A stretch of DNA of 64,000 nucleotides. Source: Sulfurimonas sp. (GTDB lineage Bacteria > Campylobacterota > Campylobacteria > Campylobacterales > Sulfurimonadaceae). The notes beneath the pieces were generated by a model that was not told the DNA's origin, did not search any database, and was given only the letters and a program-made list of their open reading frames with translations. The translations under genes were made by a program, and so were the position numbers. Of the stretch, positions 46,362-57,427 are shown one piece after another; the stretch's first letter is position 1, and every line of letters begins with the position of its first letter. The stretch covers positions 62,001-126,000 of the forward strand of contig NZ_CP093396.1 in the NCBI RefSeq assembly GCF_029027405.1, read 5' to 3'.

Positions 46362-47224
46362 TAATCTATTACCAAGTTAGCTGTAAAAGTAGTATCTGTA
46401 TTTTTCTTTCCTGTTGGAGGAGAGTTCACATAGTCAGCTTTATAGCTTATACTAGCAGAAAACATATCTGAAATTTTACTAGATAGTGCAGTTTTTGAAT
46501 ATGCAAAATAAACACTAGAGTCTTTAAACTCTGCTCTATAAGTCAACTCTTGATAAAAGCTTAAGTTTGTTAAGACCTGCCAAGTATAAACACCTTTTGC
46601 TCTATATGAGCCATATTTATTAATCATACCTCTTGTTGTGTTGGTAGTAGCGATGTTATTTGCATTTGGATATGTTATGACATTTCCACTTGCATCATAG
46701 TTTGTATCTTCTACATTATCTTCTGAGTAAAGTAAACTTCCCCCTAAGTTAAGGTTATGAGCATCTGTTTTGATAGCAAGATATTTTATCCCCGGACCTG
46801 TGTATGCTTGATAATCAAAACCAGAAAATTTATCTTGTTTATATCCAATGAGGTAAGTTCCTGAAAGTCTATCTGTAAAAGAGTATCCATATCCTAGTTC
46901 AGTAAAAAATTTGTTTTTACTTTCTATATTATTATCTTGGGCATATTGACCATCAAATAAAATGCTAAGTAGATGTTTATCCCAACCCTTTTTAGCTTTA
47001 ACCTCAAGAATAAAAGTTTTTGTTTTAGTATTTCCATCTGTTTTTATAAAACCTAATTCCGTGTGTGTCATAAGCTTTTCATTTGGTGGAAGTTTAGCTT
47101 CTAATTCTTTTACTTTGTCATTTGCTGTTTTTGCCTCGGCTTTTGCAACACTTATATCATCTTGTAGTTGATTTGCCATTATTAATGAATTAACAACTAG
47201 CAGACTTAAAACTATTTTTTTCAA
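46358..47224 (-). CDS. DUF481 outer membrane protein
   Basis: 288 residues. A signal peptide (KIVLSLLVVNSLIMANQ) and a short coiled coil (SVAKAEAKTANDKVKELEAKL) precede a DUF481 beta-barrel (HTELGFIKTDGNTKTKTF, then FTELGYGYSFTDRLSG). It ends in alternating hydrophobics, ANLVIDY. Members such as YdiY are salt-induced outer-membrane proteins of unknown function. Its neighbour 2 bp upstream is an MscS channel, so a cell-envelope or osmotic-stress operon is plausible. Confidence 0.82.
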   Translation of the reverse strand: MKKIVLSLLVVNSLIMANQLQDDISVAKAEAKTANDKVKELEAKLPPNEKLMTHTELGFIKTDGNTKTKTFILEVKAKKGWDKHLLSILFDGQYAQDNNIESKNKFFTELGYGYSFTDRLSGTYLIGYKQDKFSGFDYQAYTGPGIKYLAIKTDAHNLNLGGSLLYSEDNVEDTNYDASGNVITYPNANNIATTNTTRGMINKYGSYRAKGVYTWQVLTNLSFYQELTYRAEFKDSSVYFAYSKTALSSKISDMFSASISYKADYVNSPPTGKKNTDTTFTANLVIDY

Positions 47225-47226
47225 AT

Positions 47227-48045
47227 TTAACCTTCTATTTTATTTGTGTGAATATCCATTTGAGGATATGGAATTGAGATTCCTTTTTCATCAAATGTAA
47301 GTTTTACTTTTTCTAACATTTCGAAATATACATCCCAATAGTCTTCCGTGTTAACCCATGCACGAAATACAAAGTTTACACTGCTGTCTCCAAGTTCACT
47401 AACCGCCACAAAAGGTGTTGGTTCACTTAAAATTCTACTGTCATCAATCATAATTTGCATTAAAGTTTCTTTTGCAAGTTTTAGGTCATCACCATAACCG
47501 ATGCCAAATACATGATCAACTCTTCTTTGTGTTTTGTTAGAGTAGTTTATAATATTTCCACCAACGATAGAAGAGTTAGGCACTATAATAGTTCGATTAT
47601 CTAATGGTGCTATGATAGTTGAGAAAAGATTTACATCTTCAACCGTACCAGTAGCTCCTCCAGCTTCAACAAAATCACCAACCTTAAAAGGACGAAAGAT
47701 GATGATAAGAACAGCCGCCCCAATATTTGCCAAAGAGCCTTGAAGTGCTAAACCGATAGCCAAACCAGCTGCACCAAAAACAGCGATAAAAGAGGTTGTA
47801 TTGACCCCAAGTGCATTTAAAGAAGCTATAACTACCATAATTAGCAGCAAGAAATATATTAAACTTTCACTAAATTCTATAAGCGTTTGATCTATATTTG
47901 CTTTTTGCATTAATCTTTTGCTTAAAGATGTGAGCTTTTTAACTGCCCACTTTCCTATAATAAAGATTAATAAAGCTGCAATAATTTTGAGTCCATATTG
48001 ACTAACATACATAATAATCATATCTGTGTATTTTGAGATTTCCAT
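47227..48045 (-). CDS. MscS-family mechanosensitive channel
   Basis: 272 residues. There are three N-terminal helices; the pore helix reads GAAGLAIGLALQGSLANIGAAVLII, the Gly/Ala-packed signature of MscS. The beta domain has FRPFKVGDFVEAGGATGTVEDV and the C-terminal alpha/beta domain ends IPYPQMDIH. Small-conductance osmotic safety valve of the inner membrane. It is 2 bp upstream of the DUF481 gene and 15 bp downstream of the DUF309 gene, probably one operon. Confidence 0.93.
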   Translation of the reverse strand: MEISKYTDMIIMYVSQYGLKIIAALLIFIIGKWAVKKLTSLSKRLMQKANIDQTLIEFSESLIYFLLLIMVVIASLNALGVNTTSFIAVFGAAGLAIGLALQGSLANIGAAVLIIIFRPFKVGDFVEAGGATGTVEDVNLFSTIIAPLDNRTIIVPNSSIVGGNIINYSNKTQRRVDHVFGIGYGDDLKLAKETLMQIMIDDSRILSEPTPFVAVSELGDSSVNFVFRAWVNTEDYWDVYFEMLEKVKLTFDEKGISIPYPQMDIHTNKIEG

Positions 48046-48060
48046 CTTGCTTCCTGAGTT

Positions 48061-48375
48061 TTAATAAGTTGAATTATAACAAAAATTATCGAGATATTTA
48101 GATATCTCTTGATACCTATGTAGATAAGAAGAATTTACTTGACAAAGAAGTTGTCTATATTTTAAATAGTTTTTCCAAACTTTTTGACTTGCTTTTTCTT
48201 TACCTCTTTTTTTTAACTCTAAGCTAACAGCAGCATTTATAAAACCTTTTAAGAGTTTTATTTCATTGTCATCTTCAAAGCGTCGTGGAAACCAAATGAA
48301 TTCAAGTACCTCGTGAGCATCATAGTATCGCTCTTCATTAAGACACTTGACAAAATCATCCAAATGCTTATTCAA
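48061..48375 (-). CDS. DUF309 domain protein
   Basis: 104 residues, all helical. FVKCLNEERYYDAHEVLEFIWF and LLKGFINAAVSLELKKRG match the DUF309 pattern. Cytoplasmic, function unknown. It is the first gene upstream of the mscS-like gene, divergent from the helicase gene across 91 bp. Confidence 0.8.
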   Translation of the reverse strand: MNKHLDDFVKCLNEERYYDAHEVLEFIWFPRRFEDDNEIKLLKGFINAAVSLELKKRGKEKASQKVWKNYLKYRQLLCQVNSSYLHRYQEISKYLDNFCYNSTY

Positions 48376-48455
48376 TTCTTTCTCGCATAGTTGTTAAAAT
48401 CAAACATACTTTATTCTAATGTTTTTTATATTAAAAAGAACTGATTAATTTTAGA

Positions 48456-48461
48456 TACAAT
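48456..48461 (+). promoter_or_regulatory. Candidate -10 for leaderless helicase transcript
   Basis: TACAAT lies 5 bp before ATG 48467, with no Shine-Dalgarno sequence upstream of the ATG. It has the same spacing as the promoter at 45241-45249. The -35 is weak. Confidence 0.4.
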
Positions 48462-48466
48462 TTCAC

Positions 48467-51259
48467 ATGGCAAAGAAAAATAAAAAAAGTTCTAAAATAA
48501 ATCAAAAAATTAGACAGTATTTTGATGATGACCCCTTTGATGTAGGGATTCTACGAGTTAGTTCTCAAACACTTAGTGAGATGTTCGCATCTCTAGGTAT
48601 CTATGACATAGAACATAATAATGAAGTTCTAGTTAAAACTGCAAGAATGCTATGGAGCGAAGCAGATAGTAGTTTTCGAGGGGAAATTTTAAACTTTTTT
48701 GCGAATAATGGGGAGTTTTATAAATCAGACAAACCAAAAGTAATTAATCTTGAGAGAAATGATAAAATAGACCTTTTTTTACAAGAACTAGATGCGAGTG
48801 TTGATGAGGCAATTCTTTTAAGAGATGCTTTTAGTGAAATAAGAAGTAAAAAAATTACTATAATTAAGATGGAGTCAAAGCTTCGCCACATAAGATTTGA
48901 GCAAAAACGCTTAGGACTTCAAAAGAAGTTAGATGGATTTTTTAACATAGATGATAGTTTTGAGTTCAATGCGTCTATTCACTATGTTTTATATACTCAA
49001 AGTTTTCATAAAATTCTTACACTTTGCACAAAACCATATGATGACATATATATCCAAGAAACAGATGATGAAAGCATAGTTGCTAAAATACAAGAAGATA
49101 AAAATAATGTAATTAAGACTAAACAAGAGAGTGTTAACTCATTTATAAAAAATCTGCCTACTAAGCATCTATACTTAACACAAAAAGAGATAGTCTCTTC
49201 TCTTCGTACTTCCCCTCCAAAAACAAAAACGCAATTTCCTATATTAAAAGAGTCTATACTGCACTCCATTATAGGGACTCACTTAGATATTTTAAATTTA
49301 GAATTGCATGATGAAGAACTTTTAATAAGCATTGAGCATAGTTGTTTACTTCCATTATCTACAATAACACATAGTTATATTTTAGAGATTCACATAGAAT
49401 TAGATTCTATTTTGGAAGATATTTGGCAAGAAAATAAACTTGATTTTACTTCTGTTATCCAAGATGCGAGCAAGCACCAAGAAGAAGATTTTTTATATGC
49501 TTTATCTCAGATGATAGCTGAGTGTGAAAATTATGCAACTCTCTTGCATCTAAGTAAAGAACAACTTCATCAAAAAATCTACCCTCTAATGTTGGAGAGA
49601 TTGGGAACAACTCTAAATCTTAACTCTAAAATAATCAGAAAAACTATAAGAGCATTCGTAAGAGATACACATGATGAGATTATAAAAAAACAGACTCAAG
49701 CACTATTAGCTAGAACAATTAGGGATTTTAAAAATTTATTTCCAATCGCAAGAGAGATGAGACGAAAGCTAACTCTTCACATAGGACCAACCAATAGTGG
49801 CAAAACTTATGAAGCGATGAAAAGATTAAAACAAGCAGATACAGGTTATTACCTTGCACCTTTAAGACTTTTAGCACTAGAAGGTTATGAAAATTTAAAA
49901 GCAACTAGTATAGAAGTTTCACTTATTACAGGAGAAGAGCAACTTTTAAACGAAGATGCTACTCATATAAGTTCAACTATAGAGATGCTAAATTTTGATG
50001 TTGATGTTGATGTTTGTGTTATAGATGAAGTTCAGATGATTGATGACCGTGATAGAGGTTGGGCTTGGGCAAATGCTATTATTGGTGCTCCTGCAAAAGA
50101 GATTATTATGACTGGTTCCCCAAATGTTAAAGAAGCTATTATTGCTTTGGCGGATTATTTGGGAGAAGAGTTGGAGATAGTGGAGTTCCAAAGAAAAAAT
50201 CCGTTAACTCTTTTAGAAATTCCAACAAGTCATAAAGATGTAGAAGAAGCGACAGCAATTATAGCCTTTAGTAGAAAAGATGTTTTGAGATTAAAACAAG
50301 AGTTCTCACGGGATTTTAGCGTTAGTGTTGTTTATGGTAATCTTTCTCCTGAAGTTAGGCGAGAGGAGGCTAGACGCTTTAGAGAAAAAGAAACCCAAAT
50401 ATTAATAGCTACAGATGCTATAGCTATGGGGATGAACTTACCTATAAAAACTATTCTTTTTTCAAAAGCTGAAAAATTTGATGGTGTGAGTCAGAGAAAA
50501 CTTTTAGTTTCAGAAGTTTTACAAATCTCTGGTCGTGCTGGTCGTTATGGTTTAAATGAAGAAGGTTTTGTAGGAGCCTTAAGTGTAGACGCCTTACGGG
50601 TAGTTAAGAAAAATTTTTTTAAAGATGCAAAAGAAATTTCTATACCTTTTAAGGTTATGGCAAATTTAGAACATATAAAGTTGGTTTCAAATATTTTAGA
50701 AGAAAACTCACTTTATGAGATTTTAAAATTTTTCGTTGAAAATATGGAGTTTAATGGTCCTTTTCATGCTTCAAATTTAGATGACATGCTTGAAGCGGCT
50801 AAAATTGTTGATGAGTTTGACCTAGATATAGCGACAAAGTATCATCTTTCTTGCGCTCCTTTGACTTTAAAATCTCCATATATTGTGGCAGCTTTTGAGA
50901 GTTATATCTTATCACTTGAAAAAGAACTGCCTGTTGGGTATGTTATGCCATCTTTAGTTGGGGAGTTTGCCACAACAACAGATGAGTTACTAAGAGCAGA
51001 AGATATGGTAAAAGAAATTTCTCTTTATCTTTGGCTAAGTTATAGATTTAATGATTATTTTTTAGATGAGCAAAAAGCACGAAGATCAAGAGGTATTCTA
51101 AACTCTTATATAGAAAATTCTCTACAACAGAGCCATTTTGTACAAAGATGTAGAATCTGTACAGCAGCACTTCCAACAAATTCTAAGTACTCTATTTGTC
51201 AGTCATGTTTTAAGAAGAACTATACTCGTAAAGGGTTTAAAAAGCCAAGAAGGTCTTAG
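48467..51259 (+). CDS. SUV3-like DExH RNA helicase
   Basis: 930 residues. About 430 residues of uncharacterised N-terminal region precede the helicase core. Motif I is [14 protein letters not shown], the SUV3 form. Motif II is [10 protein letters not shown], followed by [38 protein letters not shown] and [12 protein letters not shown]-terminal four-Cys knuckle (CRICTAAL, then CQSCFKK) ends the protein. SUV3 unwinds RNA for the mitochondrial degradosome; a role with a bacterial RNase is inferred. Stop overlaps the convergent chemoreceptor by 4 bp. Confidence 0.88.
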   Translation: MAKKNKKSSKINQKIRQYFDDDPFDVGILRVSSQTLSEMFASLGIYDIEHNNEVLVKTARMLWSEADSSFRGEILNFFANNGEFYKSDKPKVINLERNDKIDLFLQELDASVDEAILLRDAFSEIRSKKITIIKMESKLRHIRFEQKRLGLQKKLDGFFNIDDSFEFNASIHYVLYTQSFHKILTLCTKPYDDIYIQETDDESIVAKIQEDKNNVIKTKQESVNSFIKNLPTKHLYLTQKEIVSSLRTSPPKTKTQFPILKESILHSIIGTHLDILNLELHDEELLISIEHSCLLPLSTITHSYILEIHIELDSILEDIWQENKLDFTSVIQDASKHQEEDFLYALSQMIAECENYATLLHLSKEQLHQKIYPLMLERLGTTLNLNSKIIRKTIRAFVRDTHDEIIKKQTQALLARTIRDFKNLFPIAREMRRKLTLHIGPTNSGKTYEAMKRLKQADTGYYLAPLRLLALEGYENLKATSIEVSLITGEEQLLNEDATHISSTIEMLNFDVDVDVCVIDEVQMIDDRDRGWAWANAIIGAPAKEIIMTGSPNVKEAIIALADYLGEELEIVEFQRKNPLTLLEIPTSHKDVEEATAIIAFSRKDVLRLKQEFSRDFSVSVVYGNLSPEVRREEARRFREKETQILIATDAIAMGMNLPIKTILFSKAEKFDGVSQRKLLVSEVLQISGRAGRYGLNEEGFVGALSVDALRVVKKNFFKDAKEISIPFKVMANLEHIKLVSNILEENSLYEILKFFVENMEFNGPFHASNLDDMLEAAKIVDEFDLDIATKYHLSCAPLTLKSPYIVAAFESYILSLEKELPVGYVMPSLVGEFATTTDELLRAEDMVKEISLYLWLSYRFNDYFLDEQKARRSRGILNSYIENSLQQSHFVQRCRICTAALPTNSKYSICQSCFKKNYTRKGFKKPRRS

Positions 51260-52845
51260 CTTTTAAACTCATCAATAGTTGATTGTAATGAGTTGGCAAT
51301 ACCAACAAGTTTTATTAAATCACTTTCAATACTCACAATACCTGTATTGTTCGCAGTAGAAATAACATCTATTTTAGAAATATCTTCAATAATAATTTTA
51401 ACATTTGAAGATATTTCAATAGTATCTTCTGCTGATTTATTAGCAACTTTTGTTGAACTATCAATAGCATCTGATGTGACAGTGATCTTATTTTCAACTT
51501 CATTAGAGATAGTAATTAAATTTTCAATATTATTAGTATTTTCATGCATCTTGTCACTTACATCATTTATAGACTGAACAATTATACTAACACTTGTATC
51601 TATTTCAGTAAGACTCTTTTGTGTTCTTTCAGCAAGTTTCCTAACCTCATCGGCAACAACAGCAAAACCTCGTCCATGCTCACCCGCACGGGCAGCTTCT
51701 ATGGCAGCATTTAATGCAAGAAGGTTAGTTTGTTCTGCTATATCTTTTATAACAGTTAAAACATCTTTAACGCTATCGGCGTCATTTTTTAAACTAAGAA
51801 GTTCAGTTGACAATTCATTTTCTATTTCTACAAAAGAGTTAACTTCTCCACTTAGTTGATTTAAAGAAACTTTTGCACTTCCTAGTTCGTCATTAGCATT
51901 TTGAATATTTTTTTGAGTTTCTTTTGAGGCTTCCATATTATCTTCTAAAAGTGTTTGTATAGTTAAACTCTTTTCATTTGTTCTTGCAACTATCTCTCTT
52001 TCTTGCGCAGTACTCTCTCGTATAACATGACTTGACTGTTCTATCTCAGTTGCAATAGATGAGTTTTGTAAACCTAAAGATTTTACCTCATTAATAGTAC
52101 CTTGAATCATTTGGATAAAGTTATTTACTTCTATCGCTGCATCACCAAATTCATTTCCTTTATGAAACTCAAGTCTTTTTGTTAAGTCTTTATCTCCTCC
52201 AACAAGCTCTGAAATACGGTGTTTAAGAGTAGAAAGAGGTGTAAATATTTCTTTTGTAAAAAAGACACTGGCTCCAATAGCAAAGAAAAAAGCACCAATT
52301 ATTAAAAATATAATAAGAGTAGTTTGTGTAGATGCTATCTCTTCATCGTTTTGATTTAAAGAGATTACTAGGTCCATCGCACCTAAAATATAACCTTCTT
52401 TAACATTATAGTGGCAAGACAGACATTTTGCTTCTGCAGCCATAGGTCGAATCATTCGTATAGTATGATTTCCATTTTTATTTGTTTCTATGATTTTTGT
52501 TGTTTTTGAGTTTATAACCTCAACAAGAAGTGCATCTGTTGTGAAAGCTTCATCTGGAGAGTAGACCTCTATAATAGCCTTTGACTTTGCTATCGCAAGA
52601 CTTTCTATACCGTCTATCTTTTTAGCAGCTTTAAAAGCATCTTGGACTATTGCAGGGTCACCCATCATCATGCTACCTGTCATAGTTTGAAAGATTGACT
52701 CGCTAAGCATTTTAAGTGATTTTTGAGTGGTGTGTTCTGATAGTTGTTGCAGAGTTGCTGATAGGTAGTAAGTAATACCAACAAGACCTACGATACTTAA
52801 TGATATTACAGATGTAATTACTTTAGCTTTAACTGTCTTAAACAT
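51256..52845 (-). CDS. Chemoreceptor with periplasmic haem-c type sensor
   Basis: 529 residues. Helix 1 ([20 protein letters not shown]) is followed by a ~140-residue periplasmic domain containing [20 protein letters not shown], a CxxCH haem-c site in a DUF3365/Tll0287-like fold. Helix 2 ([20 protein letters not shown]), HAMP and the MCP signalling hairpin follow. A covalent haem suggests sensing of redox state, O2, NO or a similar ligand. No C-terminal CZB domain is present. Confidence 0.87.
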   Translation of the reverse strand: MFKTVKAKVITSVISLSIVGLVGITYYLSATLQQLSEHTTQKSLKMLSESIFQTMTGSMMMGDPAIVQDAFKAAKKIDGIESLAIAKSKAIIEVYSPDEAFTTDALLVEVINSKTTKIIETNKNGNHTIRMIRPMAAEAKCLSCHYNVKEGYILGAMDLVISLNQNDEEIASTQTTLIIFLIIGAFFFAIGASVFFTKEIFTPLSTLKHRISELVGGDKDLTKRLEFHKGNEFGDAAIEVNNFIQMIQGTINEVKSLGLQNSSIATEIEQSSHVIRESTAQEREIVARTNEKSLTIQTLLEDNMEASKETQKNIQNANDELGSAKVSLNQLSGEVNSFVEIENELSTELLSLKNDADSVKDVLTVIKDIAEQTNLLALNAAIEAARAGEHGRGFAVVADEVRKLAERTQKSLTEIDTSVSIIVQSINDVSDKMHENTNNIENLITISNEVENKITVTSDAIDSSTKVANKSAEDTIEISSNVKIIIEDISKIDVISTANNTGIVSIESDLIKLVGIANSLQSTIDEFKS

Positions 52846-52900
52846 GCAAAACTCCTATTAATAATTTAATCGAAGAGTATATCACAAATATGATATAAAT

Positions 52901-54019
52901 TTATTTTTTATGACGAGTGCCTTTTTCTTCTTCTATTAATTTACTTAAGATTGAGATAACTTCAGAAGAAGCTTTTTCGGCATTATTGAAATAAGTCATA
53001 ATATTTTGAGCGTCTTGTGCGCATGTTCCATTTTCAACACACTCAACAGCTTTTTTGATATTTTCATGTACTTCTTTATGCGGTGTTTGCATTTTAGAAA
53101 AGCTTGCGCAAGTACCAAATTTTTCTTTCCCTAAACCTTCAAAGTACCATTTTCCCAAACGACATTCATTGTCGTTTGGAAAATGTCCTTTAACCTCTTC
53201 AGAAAATACTGTTTTATATCCATTTGCTTTAAAAATTAGGTGGTCAAGTTTACTCAGAACTGCAAAAGTAGAGTAAGTTACATCTGTTGTTTCTTCTTGA
53301 ATTTTTGAAGAGTTCATTTGTAGTTTTTGCATTCTGTTTTCAAATTCTATCATTTGTTCGTTTGATTTATTTGATAATTTTTCCATATGTGAAGAGTGTT
53401 CATGAACTTCTTGAGTATTTTGTTTTAAAGATGATACTGAGATTTCTACCTCAGAAGTTGCTTTTTGCGTTCTTTCTGCTAGTTTTCTAACTTCATCAGC
53501 AACAACAGCAAAACCTCGTCCATGCTCACCCGCACGAGCAGCTTCTATGGCAGCATTTAATGCAAGAAGGTTTGTTTGATCTGAAATATCTTTAATAAGA
53601 TCAATAACATCTGAGATGCTCTCAACATTGTTGTTAAGAGTTTCTACTTGCTCAAATGTAGCATTGATATGTTCAAGTAAAGATTGAAGAGTTTGAACTA
53701 AATTTGAAATATCTGAACTGCTTGTATCTATAAAACCTTCATTGGTATGATTTAAAATATTAATATCGTCTAAAGCGTTTAAGTTAGTATTTAAATCATT
53801 TTGAAGTACTGTAAGGTCTGTATCACAAGCATTTGTTAAACCTTTTGTAAGATCTCTTATCAAATCATTCATGGTAGCATCTTCATTATTTGTGTTGCTT
53901 TGATTTGTTAAGTTCCTATTTTCTATTATAGAAGCATCTAAAGAATTTTGTAGTTCTAAAATTTTTTCATCTTTGGCTCTTAATTCAGCCTGATATTTGT
54001 CGCAGTTTCCAAAAAACAT
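52901..54019 (-). CDS. Soluble chemoreceptor with CZB domain, TlpD-like
   Basis: 372 residues with no membrane helix. An N-terminal coiled coil ([17 protein letters not shown]) precedes the MCP signalling hairpin ([20 protein letters not shown]) and a C-terminal CZB domain with [12 protein letters not shown] and His in [10 protein letters not shown]. This is the architecture of Helicobacter TlpD, a cytoplasmic sensor of oxidants and redox via bound zinc. It is transcribed alone. Confidence 0.88.
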   Translation of the reverse strand: MFFGNCDKYQAELRAKDEKILELQNSLDASIIENRNLTNQSNTNNEDATMNDLIRDLTKGLTNACDTDLTVLQNDLNTNLNALDDINILNHTNEGFIDTSSSDISNLVQTLQSLLEHINATFEQVETLNNNVESISDVIDLIKDISDQTNLLALNAAIEAARAGEHGRGFAVVADEVRKLAERTQKATSEVEISVSSLKQNTQEVHEHSSHMEKLSNKSNEQMIEFENRMQKLQMNSSKIQEETTDVTYSTFAVLSKLDHLIFKANGYKTVFSEEVKGHFPNDNECRLGKWYFEGLGKEKFGTCASFSKMQTPHKEVHENIKKAVECVENGTCAQDAQNIMTYFNNAEKASSEVISILSKLIEEEKGTRHKK

Positions 54020-54096
54020 TATTTTACCACCTTGTATTTAAATTATATTTTGAAGTATTGTATTATAAAATAACTTGATATACAATATTTATAACT

Positions 54097-54938
54097 TTAA
54101 AGTATAGACAAAGCTCTTTTTACATCATCTTCTGTTATATCTTGTCTTCCATGACCAAAATTTGTTTTTTTCTTTAATTTACCAAAATAGTAGGTGTCAC
54201 CACCTAGTTTAATCCCTAAACTAAGAGCCATAGCCGTTATAGGGTGACCAGCATTTGGTGAGTCATGCTTTTTGCCATCTTTATAAAAGGCAAAGACATC
54301 TTTTTTTTAGCGACAATCATTATTAATACAGCAGTTAGTCTTGATGGAATGTAGTTGGTAATGTCGTCTAAGTATGCTGCTATTTTTCCATATTTTTCAT
54401 ATTTCATATTTCTGTATCCAACCATGGAGTCCATTGTATTTATAGCCTTATAAATCACAATCCCATCTAAACCAAAAAGAAGTAGATAAAAAAGAGGTGC
54501 TATAACTCCATCACTTAAATTTTCAGCGTAAGTTTCAATAGATGCTTTATATATATCACTTTCGCTCATATTTTGTGTATCTCTACTAACTAACATAGAA
54601 ATGCTTTTCTTTTTGTTTGTACTAACTAAGATTTCTAGGACTGAATCATGTAACATTTTATGTGCTATAAACATAGATGCTAAAATAGATGTAAATCCAA
54701 TATTTAGAACTATGTTCAAGTTATTTAAAAATGTGCTAATACTTATGGATACAAAACTAACGCAACAAATAACAAATAGAACAAGTAATAAACCTCTAAG
54801 TACGCTGTCTTTGTAAAATTTATGTTCAAAAAAACTAATAATAGAGCCAATAATTATGACAGGATGTTTTATAAAACGAAATTCTCCAAAGCGTTTATCA
54901 ATTAGGTAAGCAAGAAAAGCTATAAAAATATTAATCAT
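54097..54938 (-). pseudogene. cbiB: Adenosylcobinamide-phosphate synthase CbiB, frameshifted
   Basis: The first frame (54237-54938, 233 residues) encodes CbiB with membrane helices and YKASIETYAENLSDGVIAPL, then goes out of frame at an A8 tract (T8 at 54301-54308). Adding one base restores KDVFAFYKDGKKHDSPNAGHPITAMALSLGIKLGG... to a stop at 54097, the normal conserved C-terminus. Possible causes are a real mutation, slippage-based phase variation or a sequencing error. CbiB joins aminopropanol phosphate to cobyric acid. It overlaps cobQ by 8 bp. Confidence 0.88.
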
Positions 54939-56316
54939 ATAACTTATTTAAAATAGCATCTATATCTACATATTCATTTATATGAGCTGCAAACTCTTTT
55001 ATGGCTTTTTGTTTTTGTTTTTTAAAATTATAACCTTTATAGTTTTGGTTTATTTCTTTAAAAAATTTAGCTCGTATTTCATCAGAGTCAAAAAGTCCAT
55101 GAACAAAAGTAGCATAAAGATTTTTTTTACTTTTAAAAAGTTTTTTTGTAACCCCATTGTGAATCTCATATCCATCAACCTTGCAATCAAATAACTGATA
55201 GCTTCCTTTTTTTACAATTTTTTTCTTTTTAAAAGTTACTCTACCTTTTAAACGACCAAGCCCATCAATCTTTTTTTCAGATGATTCTATTTGATTGGGG
55301 TCTAAAATCTTTTTAAACATCATCTCATAACCGCCACAGATAGCTACTACTTTTTGTTTTTTGTTTTTTAAAATCTTTTCAAAACCATTGTTGATAAGCC
55401 AAAGTAAATCATCAACAACTCTCTTACTTCCTGGTAAAACAAGCATATCACAAGATGAAACCTCACTAACAGATGAGATAAAAGAGAGTTCTATCTCTTC
55501 GTCTAAAACTAAAGGCTCAAAATCTGTAAAATTACTAATATGAGGAAGTCTTATAACACCAACTTTTATGATGGCTTTTTTTGTATCTTGAACATAGTTC
55601 ATAATTGACTCACTATCTTCAAACCCAAGGTTAAAAGGTTTAAATGGCACAACTCCAAAAACAGGAATTTTAAATCTTTTTTCTATGATTTTTACGCCTT
55701 TATCAAATAGACTCATATCTCCTTGAAATTTGTTTACAATTACACCTATGACATTTTTTCTAAGTTTTTTTGGTAAAAGATTATAAACACCATATATAGA
55801 TGCAAAAACTCCACCTCTTTGAATATCAGCAACTAAGATGATTTTTGTTTTAAATTCTTCAGCTACATAAATATTTGAGAGGTCTTTATCCATGAGGTTT
55901 AATTCAACTGGACTACCAGCTCCTTCAGCAACTATGCACTCATACTTTTTTTGTAAATTTTTAAAAGCTTTTTTGACATGAGGTTGCAAAGTTTTTATAT
56001 CTTGGTAGTAAGACCAAACATCTTTATCTCCAACACTTTTCCCATTTACAATTATATGAGCTTTTGATTTTCCACCTGACTTTAAAAGAACTGGATTCAT
56101 ATCTGTTGTAGTTTTAAGTCCTATGGATTCGGCTGCAAAATATTGCGGGATTGCTATCTCTCCACCGCTATCACAAACTTGTGAGTTGTTAGAAACATTT
56201 TGAGCCTTAAAGGGAGCGACACTAACTCCTCTGTTGTGAAAAAGATATGTTATAGCAAAGCTAAGAGTTGATTTTCCAGCATCACTGCTTGTTCCGAATA
56301 TACTTAGAGAGTTCAT
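54931..56316 (-). CDS. cobQ: Cobyric acid synthase CobQ
   Basis: 461 residues. The N-terminal dethiobiotin-synthetase-like amidotransferase domain has P-loop GTSSDAGKST, FKAQNVSNNSQV and VAEGAGSPVELNL. The C-terminal triad-type glutaminase has Cys in VAICGGYEMM and His in YATFVHGLFD. It amidates adenosylcobyrinic acid diamide to cobyric acid. Its ATG directly follows the stop of the RhuM gene, and it overlaps cbiB by 8 bp, so the three are co-transcribed. Confidence 0.93.
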   Translation of the reverse strand: MNSLSIFGTSSDAGKSTLSFAITYLFHNRGVSVAPFKAQNVSNNSQVCDSGGEIAIPQYFAAESIGLKTTTDMNPVLLKSGGKSKAHIIVNGKSVGDKDVWSYYQDIKTLQPHVKKAFKNLQKKYECIVAEGAGSPVELNLMDKDLSNIYVAEEFKTKIILVADIQRGGVFASIYGVYNLLPKKLRKNVIGVIVNKFQGDMSLFDKGVKIIEKRFKIPVFGVVPFKPFNLGFEDSESIMNYVQDTKKAIIKVGVIRLPHISNFTDFEPLVLDEEIELSFISSVSEVSSCDMLVLPGSKRVVDDLLWLINNGFEKILKNKKQKVVAICGGYEMMFKKILDPNQIESSEKKIDGLGRLKGRVTFKKKKIVKKGSYQLFDCKVDGYEIHNGVTKKLFKSKKNLYATFVHGLFDSDEIRAKFFKEINQNYKGYNFKKQKQKAIKEFAAHINEYVDIDAILNKLYD

Positions 56317-57297
56317 TTATTTTAACTTTTTAGAAGTTGTGTCAATAGTTTTAATGAAGTCCTTTTCTATGTTTGAAAGGGAATTCTTAGTTTGTTCTTT
56401 ATACTTTTCATATTCTATGGTTGCTTCTTTCATAGCTTGGTTATGGCTTATAGTTCCTGCGTGAGTTAGTATATCTTTTCCAGTCATTTTCAAAAAGTCA
56501 TCAATTTTCTCCAACCAATCTTTCATATACATTGGTACTTGATTCATTGCTTGTATCTCTGCAACCTCTAAGTAAGCTGTAACCATGCGGTTAAGTATGT
56601 TTAACTCATTTTCATTTAAATAATTTTTTGCTGTCTCTATTTCTTTTTTTAGAGGTTTATCACCTTTAAAAGATACAAGACCCATATTTTCTTTTGAGCT
56701 ATTTGCTCTTTGGTAAAGTATCTCAGCAGCTGTATTGCCATGTGCAGCCCAGTGCATTTTATTTTGAATAGTTTGAAAAAATAGTATAGATGCTTCATCT
56801 TTTGCATCATAGTCTATGCTTGTTGAGTAGATATCAAGAACTTTTCTCCAAAATATTTTCTCACTACTTCGTATATCTCTAATGCGAGATAGTAGCTCTT
56901 CAAAGTAAGTCCCACCACCTGCTTCTTTTAGGAGTTCATCATTCATAGTAAAACCTTTTACTATGTACTCTTTAAGTCTTGTGGTAGCCCATTGACGGAA
57001 CTTAGTACCTTGTGGAGAACGAACTCTATATCCAACTGAAATTATCAAGTCTAGATTGTAAAAATTTGTTGGTTTAGTAGAAAAATCGGAATTTCCGATT
57101 TTTCTCAAACTTGATTCTTTTTCAAGTTCTTCGTCTCTGTATATATTTAAAATATGTTCGTTGATAGTCGAGCGACTTTTTTGAAATAGTTCACTCATTT
57201 GATATATTGTAAGCCAAACAGTTTCATTTTCTAACCGAGTTTGAATTTTGGTTTGTCCATCTTCACTTTGGTATATTAGTATGTTTGAGTTACTCAT
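56317..57297 (-). CDS. RhuM-family protein
   Basis: 326 residues. The N-terminal half is the RhuM/Bro-like core (LENETVWLTIYQMSELFQKSRSTINEHI, then VGYRVRSPQGTKFRQWATTRLKEYIVKGFTMNDE split by variable residues). The C-terminal half is helical with IQNKMHWAAHGNTAAEIL. RhuM proteins occur in pathogenicity islands and near restriction or toxin systems; the biochemical role is unsettled. It has zero-gap linkage to cobQ, unusual for a vitamin operon. Confidence 0.85.
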   Translation of the reverse strand: MSNSNILIYQSEDGQTKIQTRLENETVWLTIYQMSELFQKSRSTINEHILNIYRDEELEKESSLRKIGNSDFSTKPTNFYNLDLIISVGYRVRSPQGTKFRQWATTRLKEYIVKGFTMNDELLKEAGGGTYFEELLSRIRDIRSSEKIFWRKVLDIYSTSIDYDAKDEASILFFQTIQNKMHWAAHGNTAAEILYQRANSSKENMGLVSFKGDKPLKKEIETAKNYLNENELNILNRMVTAYLEVAEIQAMNQVPMYMKDWLEKIDDFLKMTGKDILTHAGTISHNQAMKEATIEYEKYKEQTKNSLSNIEKDFIKTIDTTSKKLK

Positions 57298-57427
57298 TCT
57301 TTAATAGCCTTATCTTTAGTTAGTTTTGCATTGTTTTTTCATATATTTTATTGTATCTTTTTTTAAATTAAGTGTCATCTCAATTTTATTCATCTCATTA
57401 GTCTATAATCATAAAAAGGAATCAAAA

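Noticed and set aside
54237..54938. A naturally short 233-residue CbiB
   Set aside because: The conserved C-terminus is present in the next frame directly after an A8 tract, so truncation is by frameshift.
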